Source of the DNA: Acidobacteriota bacterium
GTDB taxonomy: Bacteria > Acidobacteriota > Vicinamibacteria > Vicinamibacterales > UBA2999
DNA: 64,000 bases
NCBI GenBank assembly: GCA_018000455.1
Contig: JAGNJW010000001.1
Coordinates: forward strand, 186,001 to 250,000
Direction of reading: 5' to 3'
Position 1 is the stretch's first letter, and each line of letters begins with the position of its first letter. The notes under the pieces were generated by a model that ran no database searches, had not been told where the DNA came from, and saw nothing but the letters and a program-made list of their open reading frames with translations. This document shows, piece by piece, positions 27,113-34,886 of the stretch. Made by a program: the position numbers and the translations under genes.

Positions 27113-28354
27113 CTACTCGCCCCGCGCCGTTCCGCCGCGCGCCACCGGCGGCACGTAGCGCAGCAGGCCCTCGGGCTTCCACGGAATGACGCGACCCTCT
27201 TCCGCGCTCATGTAGCAGGCCATCAGCAGGTCGGTCACGTCGCGGCCGGCATGGAAGTTCAACTCGGGCTGGATACCGCGCGAGAAAGCGGTGACGAAGG
27301 CGCGGTTCTCGCCCTCGTAGCCGTACTCGGCGCTCTCGTTGCCAATGAGCGGCATCAACCCCTGCTCGGCGTTTTGCTTTTCGAGCAGGTCTTCACCGAC
27401 CATGCCCTCCAGACGGCGCGACAGGAAGACCTTGGTGCCGGTGTCGAGCGTGCTGCTCGACATCGAGTACTCGGGGCCCATCAGTTCCATCGTCAGGCGC
27501 AGGCCGGCGCCCACGTAACTCCACGACGTCGTGGCTTCGACCACCAGGGGCTGACCCTGCTCGTCTTCGTAGCGCACCATCGCGCGCGCGAAGTCCTCGC
27601 TCGGGTGACGCGTGTAGTCGACCTGCTTGGTCATCATGCCCTGCAGCAGGCTGGCGTATTCGGGACGGCCCCACTTCAGCGTGGCGATCTGCGCCGAGAC
27701 CTCGGTGACACGGATGCTGTCGCGCGGAGCGCCGGGCGCGGTCAGGAGGAAGCGGCCCACCTCCAGGCTGTGGCACATCATGTCGTTCAGCACGCCGCCG
27801 CCCTGCAGGTCGCCCTGCCAGAACCACGGCGTGTGCGGACCGCCGTGCTCTTCGGCGGCACGCGCCAGGTAGGGACGTCCGGCCACGGCGGCGCCGCGGG
27901 CCCAGACGATGGCCTTGCCGCGCTCGACCGCCGGCGCGAAGAGCTGATTCTCGAGATAGCCGTGCAGCAGGCCGCTCTGCTCGACCAGTTCGACCATCCG
28001 CGCCGCTTCGGCGGCGTTGCGGCCGAGCGGCTTCTCACACGCCACGGCCACCAGGCGCGCCCCTCGTCCGAGCGTGGCGACGATACGCTCCATGTTGTCG
28101 ATGCGGGCGTAGTTCGGGCCGCAGATCCAGATGCAGTCGATCGACGGGTCTTCGACCATCGCCTCGAGGGTGGGAAACGCCTTGGCCTCACCGACGCCCA
28201 GCTCGCGGGCCAGCGCCGCGGCCTGTTCGGCGTTGGCGGGCGTCGGACTCCACACGCCGCGCACGTCCCCGTCCCTCACCGCCTGCCAGGAGCGGATGTG
28301 GAACGTCGTCATGAAGCCGCTGCCGATGAACCCGACACCAAGACGCCTGGCCAT
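27113..28354 (-). CDS. Gfo/Idh/MocA-family oxidoreductase, 413 aa
   Basis: An NAD(P)-dependent sugar oxidoreductase without a signal peptide. The Rossmann motif GFIGSGFMTTFHIRSW opens the protein, EKPLGRN is the family EKP motif with its catalytic Lys, and GGGVLNDMMCHSLEVGRFLL carries the conserved active-site His of the second domain. Family members interconvert hydroxy and keto sugars. Some catalyse 3-oxidation or reduction of glycosides, which fits the surrounding 3-keto-glycoside genes. It is first in a two-gene operon with the DUF1080 lipoprotein and divergent from the NupG-like transporter; the 67-bp gap between them holds a palindrome. Confidence 0.92.
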   Translation of the reverse strand: MARRLGVGFIGSGFMTTFHIRSWQAVRDGDVRGVWSPTPANAEQAAALARELGVGEAKAFPTLEAMVEDPSIDCIWICGPNYARIDNMERIVATLGRGARLVAVACEKPLGRNAAEAARMVELVEQSGLLHGYLENQLFAPAVERGKAIVWARGAAVAGRPYLARAAEEHGGPHTPWFWQGDLQGGGVLNDMMCHSLEVGRFLLTAPGAPRDSIRVTEVSAQIATLKWGRPEYASLLQGMMTKQVDYTRHPSEDFARAMVRYEDEQGQPLVVEATTSWSYVGAGLRLTMELMGPEYSMSSSTLDTGTKVFLSRRLEGMVGEDLLEKQNAEQGLMPLIGNESAEYGYEGENRAFVTAFSRGIQPELNFHAGRDVTDLLMACYMSAEEGRVIPWKPEGLLRYVPPVARGGTARGE

Positions 28355-28388
28355 TCGTTAATCGCCTCCCGCGCAGAGAAAGTGACGC

Positions 28389-28398
28389 CACTATAGTG
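28389..28398. promoter_or_regulatory. 10-bp palindrome between divergent transporter and Gfo/Idh/MocA genes
   Basis: CACTATAGTG is an exact palindrome in the 67-bp gap, containing a TATAGT that could serve as a -10 element in either direction. It is placed for an operator or overlapping divergent promoters. No regulator gene is adjacent. Confidence 0.3.
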
Positions 28399-28421
28399 CA
28401 ATCCGCTATCATCGCCGCTCC

Positions 28422-29651
28422 ATGGACACGACGAGGCGTACCCGCTCGCGGCTGGCCGTGATGATGTTCCTGGAGTACGTCATCTGGGGCTCGTGGCTGC
28501 CGCTGCTGGCGCTCTATCTCACCGACGTGTTGCACTTCTCGGGCGCCGAGATCGGATGGGTGTTCGCAACGCCGGCCGTGGCGTGTGTGGTGGGTCTCTT
28601 TGCGGGCGGCCAGGTGGCCGATCGGCTCCTCTCGACCGAACGGATGCTGGCAATCTGCCAGGTCATCGGCGGCACGGCGATGTTCGCGCTCGCCTGGCAG
28701 CGCACGTTCTGGCCGTTCCTGCTCGTGATGCTGGTCCACCAGCTCGCCTTCATCCCCACGGTGGCCCTCACGAACGCGGTCGTGTTCCACAACGTGGCCG
28801 ATGCGCGCAAGGACTTCGGACCGATGCGCATGTGGGGCACGATCGGCTGGATCGCCGCCAGCTGGCCGTTCGTCTTCCTGCTGGCCGGCAAGACCGGCGA
28901 CAGCCTGCACACGGCCCTGGGGAGCATCTTCATCGTGGCGGGCGTCGCGTCGTATGCACTGGCGGCGTTTGCGTTCCTGCTGCCGCGGACGCCTCCGAGC
29001 CCCGGCGTCGAGGGCAACGCGCCGCTCACGGCGATCAAGCTGCTGGCCGTGCCGTCGCTGGCCGTGCTGTTCGTGGTCACGCTGCTCGACGCGCTGGTGC
29101 ACCAGTGCTACTTCCAGTGGACGAGTCCGTTTCTGGAGCGGGCGGGGCTGCCGGCCAACTGGATCATGGCGGCCATGAGCATCGGCCAGGTGGCCGAGAT
29201 CGTCACGATGGGGACCCTTGGCGCCGTACTGGCTCGCTTCGGATGGCGCGCGACGTTGGCGCTCGGCATTGCGGCCCATGCCGCCCGCTTCTTCATCTAC
29301 GCGATCGGCGACCCCCTGTGGCTGATGGTGGCGGTGAACCTCGTGCACGGCATGTGCTACGCGTTCTATTTCGCCGCCGTCTACATCTACGTAGACGAGC
29401 AGTTTCCGAAGGACGCGCGCACGAGCGCACAGGGGCTCTTCAACCTGCTCATCCTCGGCGTCGGTCCGTTTGCCGGCAGCCTGCTTTGGGGCGGTCTGGG
29501 CGACCGCTTCCGCACCGCCGCCGGCGAGGTCGACTTCCAGCGCCTGTTCTTGGTGCCGGCGTGGCTCGGAGTGGCGGCGATGGTGCTGCTGCTCGTGGCG
29601 TTCCATCCGCGAGCCGTTCCGGCCGCGTCAGCTGACACCATGAGGGCATGA
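28422..29651 (+). CDS. NupG-like MFS transporter (nucleoside:H+ symporter family)
   Basis: A 12-TM protein of 409 aa of the Nuc_H_symport type. Hallmarks are the TM1 stretch MMFLEYVIWGSWLPLL, the loop FGPMRMWGTIGWIAA after TM4 and the C-terminal GPFAGSLLWGGLGDRF. Such transporters are repeatedly found in sugar-isomerase/Gfo-Idh-MocA clusters of Acidobacteriota, Planctomycetota and Bacteroidota, where the cargo is likely a sugar derivative rather than a nucleoside. Its stop overlaps the next gene's start as ATGA, so the isomerase-like protein is translationally coupled. Confidence 0.9.
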   Translation: MDTTRRTRSRLAVMMFLEYVIWGSWLPLLALYLTDVLHFSGAEIGWVFATPAVACVVGLFAGGQVADRLLSTERMLAICQVIGGTAMFALAWQRTFWPFLLVMLVHQLAFIPTVALTNAVVFHNVADARKDFGPMRMWGTIGWIAASWPFVFLLAGKTGDSLHTALGSIFIVAGVASYALAAFAFLLPRTPPSPGVEGNAPLTAIKLLAVPSLAVLFVVTLLDALVHQCYFQWTSPFLERAGLPANWIMAAMSIGQVAEIVTMGTLGAVLARFGWRATLALGIAAHAARFFIYAIGDPLWLMVAVNLVHGMCYAFYFAAVYIYVDEQFPKDARTSAQGLFNLLILGVGPFAGSLLWGGLGDRFRTAAGEVDFQRLFLVPAWLGVAAMVLLLVAFHPRAVPAASADTMRA

Positions 29652-30538
29652 CCATGGGCACACACGCGATCAGCCGGCGGGGCGCGCTGCAGCGGGTGGG
29701 TGGCCTTCTTGCCGCGACGCTCGTCGGGCCGGTGGCCGCGGGTTCAGCTTCCGGGCAGACGCCGGCGCGTGCCGTCACGCGCGGGCGGCTGCGCCAATCG
29801 GTGAGCCGCTGGTGCTACCAGAAGATGCCGCTGCCCGATCTCTGCCGCGCCATCGCGGCGCTCGGCGTGCCGGCCATCGATCTGCTCGAGCCGGCCGACT
29901 GGCCGGTGGCGCGCGACCACGGGCTCGTGTGCTCGATGGGCTACGGCGGCGGCGGCTCGATCCGCGACGGGTTGAACAACCCCGCCAATCACGACCGCAT
30001 CGTCGAGGGTCTCACGGCCGCCCTGCCCAAGGCCGCGGCCCTGGGCGTGCCCAACCTCATCACCTTCTTCGGCAACCGCCAGGGCAGAAGCGACAAGGAG
30101 GCCATCACGCAGTGCGTGACCGCGCTGAATCGTCTTAAGGGCCCCGCCGAAGCCCACGGCGTAACGATCTGCGTCGAGCTCCTGAACAGCAAGGTCGACC
30201 ACGCGGACTACCAGGGCGACCGGACGCCGTTTGGCGTCGAGGTGGTGGGCGCGGTGAACTCACCGCGCGTGAAGCTGCTCTACGACATCTACCACATGCA
30301 GATCATGGAAGGCGATGTCATCCGGACCATCCGGCAGCATCACACGCACATCGCGCACTACCACACGGGCGGCGTGCCGGGCCGACACGAACTGGACGAC
30401 ACGCAGGAGCTGCAGTGGGCCCCGATCTGCCGGACCATCGTCGACACCGGCTTCACGGGCTACCTGGCGCACGAGTTCGTGCCGGTGCGCGATCCGCTGA
30501 CCTCGCTGCGCGAAGCGGTCGTGCTCTGCGACGTCTGA
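29648..30538 (+). CDS. Hydroxypyruvate-isomerase-like TIM-barrel protein, Tat signal
   Basis: 296 aa; AP-endonuclease-2/xylose-isomerase-like TIM barrel. The N-terminus has a Tat-type leader (HAISRRGALQRVGGLLAATL) and the barrel starts at SRWCYQKMPLPDLCRAI. Probable metal ligands are the Glu of VTICVELLNSKVDH, the Asp of LLYDIYHMQIMEGD, His in HIAHYHTGG and the Glu of LAHEFVP. It is annotated by similarity with hydroxypyruvate isomerase (Hyi), but export to the periplasm and its neighbours argue for a sugar isomerase, epimerase or eliminase acting on an oxidised sugar. ATG 29648 overlaps the transporter stop; ATG 29654 is an alternative. Confidence 0.87.
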   Translation: MTMGTHAISRRGALQRVGGLLAATLVGPVAAGSASGQTPARAVTRGRLRQSVSRWCYQKMPLPDLCRAIAALGVPAIDLLEPADWPVARDHGLVCSMGYGGGGSIRDGLNNPANHDRIVEGLTAALPKAAALGVPNLITFFGNRQGRSDKEAITQCVTALNRLKGPAEAHGVTICVELLNSKVDHADYQGDRTPFGVEVVGAVNSPRVKLLYDIYHMQIMEGDVIRTIRQHHTHIAHYHTGGVPGRHELDDTQELQWAPICRTIVDTGFTGYLAHEFVPVRDPLTSLREAVVLCDV

Positions 30539-30572
30539 ACCGCGCCTCGCCAGCCGACGCCGGCCCGCGCGC

Positions 30573-31418
30573 TCACGCCGTCAGCACCTGCCTGGCGAAG
30601 TCGACGCAGGCCGTGACCTCGGCCAGCGTGCCCCTGGTGCCGGCGTACTCGTATTCGACGTAGGCGCGCACGGGCGACTTCGTGCGCTTGAGCCACAGCA
30701 GCACCTCGCGGATCGGCGTGTCGCCCGTGCCCCACGGCACGTTGTCGCCCTGGCGTTTCCGCCGGTCCTTCAGGTGCAGGTTGGTGATGCGATCGTGATG
30801 CCCTTCGAGGAACGGGAGGGCATCGAAATCCGCCGCCGTGAAGTGACCGATGTCGAGATTGATGCGAAACCAGGGCGACATCTCGAGCGCCGTCATGAAG
30901 CTCTGCGGCGTGGCGAACTCGTTCGGGTCGGTGAGGTTCGAGTGGTTGTGCATCGCCACCGGGAGGCGATGCTTCTCGACGAACGGCACGAGCCGCCTGG
31001 CGACCGCCAGCGTGGTCGAGGCCGTGATCACCTCCGCACCCAGGGCCTTGGCGGCGGTAAACCCGTGGTCGATCTCGTCGTCGGTGAACTTGGCGGCGAA
31101 ACTGTAGTTGTAGGCGTAGATGGACATCCCGGCGGCGGTGAAGCGGCGGCGGATGTCTTCGTAGTAGCCCGGGCCAGGCGCCGGCCGTTGGATCTGCGGC
31201 GACCACAGCTCGCACTCGTCGACGCCGCACGTCTTCATGGCGGCGAGGATGACGTCCACCCCGTTGGCCGCTCCGGCCTTGGCAATGTCACGGAAGCTGT
31301 AGGTCTGCACGCCCAGACGTACGCCGCCCACGGGCGCGCCACTGGACCACCGTGCGGTGAGGGCGGGCACGACCAGGCCGGCCGCGGCGGCGCGGGAGAA
31401 CTGACGTCGGGTCATCAT
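30573..31418 (-). CDS. Sugar phosphate isomerase/epimerase-type TIM barrel, Tat signal
   Basis: 281 aa with a twin-arginine leader (MMTRRQFSRAAAAGLVVPAL) followed by GVQTYSFRDIA, the usual first strand of these proteins. Metal ligands are likely in VAMHNHSN, INLDIGHFTAADFD, ITNLHLKDR and AYVEYEYAG. Exported relatives in 3-keto-glycoside and C-glycoside loci act as isomerases or as the catalytic half of beta-eliminating deglycosidases. ATG 31418 is supported by GAGCGAGG about eight bases upstream. It is the third gene of a minus-strand operon behind a GMC dehydrogenase and its small subunit, 26 bp after the latter. Confidence 0.88.
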   Translation of the reverse strand: MMTRRQFSRAAAAGLVVPALTARWSSGAPVGGVRLGVQTYSFRDIAKAGAANGVDVILAAMKTCGVDECELWSPQIQRPAPGPGYYEDIRRRFTAAGMSIYAYNYSFAAKFTDDEIDHGFTAAKALGAEVITASTTLAVARRLVPFVEKHRLPVAMHNHSNLTDPNEFATPQSFMTALEMSPWFRINLDIGHFTAADFDALPFLEGHHDRITNLHLKDRRKRQGDNVPWGTGDTPIREVLLWLKRTKSPVRAYVEYEYAGTRGTLAEVTACVDFARQVLTA

Positions 31419-31444
31419 GCGTGCAGCCTCGCTCTCATTCGACA

Positions 31445-32131
31445 CTAGGCGTGCGGCGCCCACGATCGGTCGCCCGGCGCGAGCGGCACGTCCGGATCGA
31501 AGCGCCCCGGGGACTCGATGTACCGCATGGCCTGCGTGTAGCCGATCTCGGAGGTGAAGTAACCGAGCAGCGCCAGCTCCTTCATCATGCGGAAGTAGTG
31601 CGCCGGCACCTCGTCGTCGAGCGGCGCCGGCGGCGGGTAGCGCGTGCGGATGGTGACCCGTTCGGCCATCGCCGTCTTCTGCTCGCGATCCAGCACCTCG
31701 AGCAGCGCCAGGCGCTCGGCTGGCGTCGCCTCCATGAAACCGCGGCCGCTACGGGCGCGGCAGGCGGCGTCGAGAGCGAGCAGGCCGTCGCGAAACACCT
31801 GCTGGTTGGCATCGGTGTAGACGTCGGTGACCATGAGCGCCATGAAGGCGCCGGTCGTGGCGGCCTTGGCGCCGGGCGTCGACGTGGTCGGCAGGATGGT
31901 GTCGGCGATCTCGTCGAGCAGCGCGATGTCCGCGGGCGTGAAGGTGCCGATGCCCTGCGTCATCGCCCGCTCGAGCGCTCCGTCTGCCAAGGCATACGCC
32001 TCGAGGCGCGTGCCGCCGATGAGCGCGGCGCCGCCCATCAGCATCGCCACCCGCTGCAGCGCGTCGCGGCGCGTCATGCCGGCGTGGGGCCCGTCGTCGA
32101 GCGGTCGCGTGGTGTTGGCCCTGTGGCTCAT
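31445..32131 (-). CDS. Gluconate 2-dehydrogenase subunit 3-family protein, second copy
   Basis: 228 aa. A twin-arginine leader lies slightly inside the N-terminus (GMTRRDALQRVAMLMGG), then comes the subunit-3 core (TFTPADIALLDEIADTILPTT) ending in TSEIGYTQAMRYIESPGRF. It follows the second GMC gene by 11 bp and would be its Tat-exported partner. It differs strongly from the copy at 25663-26328, so the two pairs are not a recent duplication. Confidence 0.9.
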   Translation of the reverse strand: MSHRANTTRPLDDGPHAGMTRRDALQRVAMLMGGAALIGGTRLEAYALADGALERAMTQGIGTFTPADIALLDEIADTILPTTSTPGAKAATTGAFMALMVTDVYTDANQQVFRDGLLALDAACRARSGRGFMEATPAERLALLEVLDREQKTAMAERVTIRTRYPPPAPLDDEVPAHYFRMMKELALLGYFTSEIGYTQAMRYIESPGRFDPDVPLAPGDRSWAPHA

Positions 32132-32142
32132 GGTGCGAGTTC

Positions 32143-33837
32143 CTAGAGATTGCTGCGCTTCAACTCCTCGACCGCAAACGCCGAAGCGCGCGCGGTGAGG
32201 GCCATGTAGGTGAGCGACGGATTCACGCACGCGCCCGACGTCAGGCACGAACCGTCGGTCACGAACACGTTCGGGCAGTCCCACACCTGGTTGTGCCCGT
32301 TGAGCACCGAGGTCTTCGGGTCGCGGCCCATGCGCGCGGTGCCCATCTCGTGGATACCCATTCCCGGGTAGTACTGGTTGTCGTAGATCCGCACGTCGCT
32401 GACACCAGCGGCCTCGAGCATCTCGGCCATGTCGTTCATCATGTCGCGGCGCATCAGGTGTTCGTTCTCGCCGGTCTGGCAGTCGATCGCCACGACGGGC
32501 TGACCCCAGGCGTCGGTGCGCGACTCGTCGATGGTGATGCGGTTGGCGTGGCTGGGCAGCATCTCGCCAAACGCGGTTGCGCCCATGCGCCACGGGCCCG
32601 GCCTGGCCATGGCGTCCTTGAAGTCGCCGCCGACACCGAGTTCGGCTACCGCGCGCTCCCACCCCTGGCGGTTCGCGCTGCCCTGATAGCCGAAGCCGCG
32701 CAGGTAGGGCCGCTTGTCGCTGCCGAGGTTGCGGTAGCGCGGGATGTAGAAGCCCGTCGGGCGACTGCCGTAGACGCTGCGGTCTTCGAATTCGTGGACG
32801 ACGCCGTTGGCGCCGCAGCGGAAGTGGTGATCCATCAGGTTGTGACCGAGCTCGCCGCAGCTGCTGCCGAGTCCGCCGGGCCACACCTCGCGTGCCGAGC
32901 GCATCAGGATCCACGTGGAGTTGATGGTGGAGGCGCACAGGAACACGACCTTCGCCGAGTAGACGGTGGTCTGGCGCGTGGCGGCGTCGATCACGCGCAC
33001 GCCGGTGGCGCGCTTGCGATCCTTGTCGTAGACGACGTCGGTCACGATGGCGTGAATCCTGAGCGTGAGGCGGCCGGTGGCCATCGCCGCCGGCAGGGTC
33101 GACGACTGCGTGCTGAAGTAGGCGCCGTAGGGACACCCCGAGCGGCAGGCGTTGCGATGCTGACAGCGACCACGGGTGCCGAGCGGCTGCGTCAGGTTGG
33201 CCGTGCGTCCTGGGATGATCCGCCGTGTGCCCTCGAACTGCCGCGACAGCCGGCCGGCGATCGCCGCTTCCGCCACGTTGAGCGGCATGGCCGGCTGGAA
33301 CTGGCCATCGGGCAGCTGCGGTATCCGCTCGACCGATCCCGAGATACCCGCGTGACGTTCGGCGTGGTCGTACCACGGCGCGATGTCGGCGTAGCGGATC
33401 GGCCAGTCCACCGCGATGCCCTCGCGGGCGTTGGCCTCGAAGTCGATGTCGCTGTGGCGGTAGCTCTGCCGGCCCCAGGTGAGCGAGCGGCCGCCCACCT
33501 GGTAGCCGCGGTACCAGTCGAAGCGCTTGATCTCGGTGTACGGCGACTCACGCTCGTCGGTCCACCAGTCGGGCTGCCTCTCGCTCAGGGGGTAGTCGCG
33601 CTTGAGCACCGGATAGGCGTCGACCAGCTCACGCGTCCGGCTGCCGCGGTGGGGGAACTCCCACGGCGCCTTGCGAGCGACGGTGTAGTCCTTGACGTGT
33701 TCGACGTTCTTGCCGCGCTCGAGCAGCAGCACGCGCAGGCCGCGCTCGGTCAGCTCCTTGGCGGCCCAGCCGCCAGAGATGCCGGAGCCCACCACGATGG
33801 CGTCGAAGGCTTCTGGCTGTGACTGCATCGCGCGCAC
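32143..33837 (-). CDS. GMC-family FAD sugar dehydrogenase, second copy, 564 aa
   Basis: FAD-binding VVGSGISGGWAAKELTERG at about residues 15-33, GGRSLTWGRQSYR, and a C-terminal active-site block HEMGTARMG, then VTDGSCLTSGACVNPSLTYM. Cys225, Cys231 and Cys235 in GRCQHRNACRSGCPYG repeat the C-x5-C-x3-C pattern of Fe-S-containing GMC dehydrogenases. No signal peptide, as expected when the small subunit supplies the Tat signal. It heads the operon GMC-small subunit-TIM barrel. Probable substrate class: glycosides or free sugars in the periplasm. Confidence 0.92.
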   Translation of the reverse strand: MRAMQSQPEAFDAIVVGSGISGGWAAKELTERGLRVLLLERGKNVEHVKDYTVARKAPWEFPHRGSRTRELVDAYPVLKRDYPLSERQPDWWTDERESPYTEIKRFDWYRGYQVGGRSLTWGRQSYRHSDIDFEANAREGIAVDWPIRYADIAPWYDHAERHAGISGSVERIPQLPDGQFQPAMPLNVAEAAIAGRLSRQFEGTRRIIPGRTANLTQPLGTRGRCQHRNACRSGCPYGAYFSTQSSTLPAAMATGRLTLRIHAIVTDVVYDKDRKRATGVRVIDAATRQTTVYSAKVVFLCASTINSTWILMRSAREVWPGGLGSSCGELGHNLMDHHFRCGANGVVHEFEDRSVYGSRPTGFYIPRYRNLGSDKRPYLRGFGYQGSANRQGWERAVAELGVGGDFKDAMARPGPWRMGATAFGEMLPSHANRITIDESRTDAWGQPVVAIDCQTGENEHLMRRDMMNDMAEMLEAAGVSDVRIYDNQYYPGMGIHEMGTARMGRDPKTSVLNGHNQVWDCPNVFVTDGSCLTSGACVNPSLTYMALTARASAFAVEELKRSNL

Positions 33838-33971
33838 TCTAGCACGGCCCGAGGGCCCGGCATGCCGGTCGGTCGCCGACCAGGCGCTGCGCGGCGTCTT
33901 GGCGGCCGTGAGCCCGGTTGCCGCTCCTCTTCGCTTACACGGACAAGCACGTTGGAAAGGACAGCTCCCTG

Positions 33972-34265
33972 ATGAGACAGATTCAGACGCTCCTCCTCAC
34001 GTCGGTGTTCGCGCTGGTCGCGAGCCTGCCATCGGCCCCGGCCGGCGCACAGGTCGTGACGTTCCAGCAGCAGTTGGTCGCGCCCACACCCGGCACCTCG
34101 TTCGGCAGGGCCAGCGATGTCGATGGCTCGACAGCGGTCGTTGGCGCTTCGGTCGAGGATTCGCAGCGCGGTGCCGCCTACGTGTTCGTCAAGAACGGCA
34201 GCACCTGGGAGCCGCAACGGCGGCTGACAGCCAGCGATGCCGCACCAACGTCGCAGTTCGGTACG
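33972..34265 (+). pseudogene. 5' fragment of a secreted FG-GAP repeat protein
   Basis: An intact start (ATG 33972, with AAAGGA about 10 bases upstream) and signal peptide (MRQIQTLLLTSVFALVASLP) lead into integrin-alpha-like FG-GAP repeats: GTSFGRASDVDGSTAVVGAS, then AAYVFVKNGSTWEPQRRLTA and APTSQFG. The sequence then loses all similarity and runs antisense into the 3' end of the sigma factor gene, stopping at 34361. FG-GAP proteins of this type normally have several hundred residues of repeats, so most of the gene is gone. The break lies between about 34262 and 34292. Confidence 0.75.
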
Positions 34266-34292
34266 GGGCGCCGCCCGTCGTTCAGCAATCAC

Positions 34293-34856
34293 CTACGGGC
34301 TGAGGCGTTGCACCAGCCACGCCTGCGCCATGCTGAAGTCGCGCTTGGCGGTCGCCAGTGAGATGCCGAGCAGCTCGGCCGCCTCTGCGCGCCCGCATCC
34401 AAGGAAGGTGCAGAGCTGTATCAGCTCCGCCTTTCGTGGATCGATCTCGGCCAGCTCGTCGAGCGCCCGGTCGAGATCCAGGAGGTCGTCGTGATTCACG
34501 TCGAGTACCGCCATGTCGTCGCTGAGTGGTACCCGCACGCGGTGCGCGCCCCGTTTCTCGGCATGGCGAGCACGGGCGTGATCGACTAAGAGATGCCGCA
34601 TCACGCCGGCGGCAAAGCCGAAGAAGGCCCGCCGGTTCACGAAGTTGGCCTTCTCCTGCTGCAGGAGCCGCAAGTACAGATCGTGCACGAGCACCGTGGC
34701 CTGCAAGGTGCCCGGGCGTTCGCCCGCCATGAAGCGGGAGGCCATGCTGCGCAGCTCAGGATAGACCGCCGGAATCAGGCGTTCGAGCGCGGCGGCATCA
34801 CCGTGGCCCCAGCGGTGGAGCAGCTGCGTGAGGTGTCCTGGCGGTGTGTCGGCCAT
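34293..34856 (-). CDS. ECF RNA polymerase sigma factor, TIGR02999-type
   Basis: 187 aa. Region 2 begins HLTQLLHRWGHGDAAALERL and includes GTLQATVLVHDLYLRLL, the hallmark of the TIGR02999 ECF-like group abundant in Acidobacteriota and Planctomycetota. Region 4 ends RAEAAELLGISLATAKRDFS, the helix-turn-helix reading the -35 element. No anti-sigma factor is adjacent. Instead a Ser/Thr kinase with TPRs is transcribed divergently with only 30 bp between start codons, suggesting control by phosphorylation as known for some kinase-linked ECFs. ATG 34856 was chosen; the frame stays open to an ATG at 34928, which would overlap the kinase. Confidence 0.9.
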   Translation of the reverse strand: MADTPPGHLTQLLHRWGHGDAAALERLIPAVYPELRSMASRFMAGERPGTLQATVLVHDLYLRLLQQEKANFVNRRAFFGFAAGVMRHLLVDHARARHAEKRGAHRVRVPLSDDMAVLDVNHDDLLDLDRALDELAEIDPRKAELIQLCTFLGCGRAEAAELLGISLATAKRDFSMAQAWLVQRLSP

Positions 34857-34886
34857 CGTGCTTGGGGATACTATTCGGGGTCCGGT

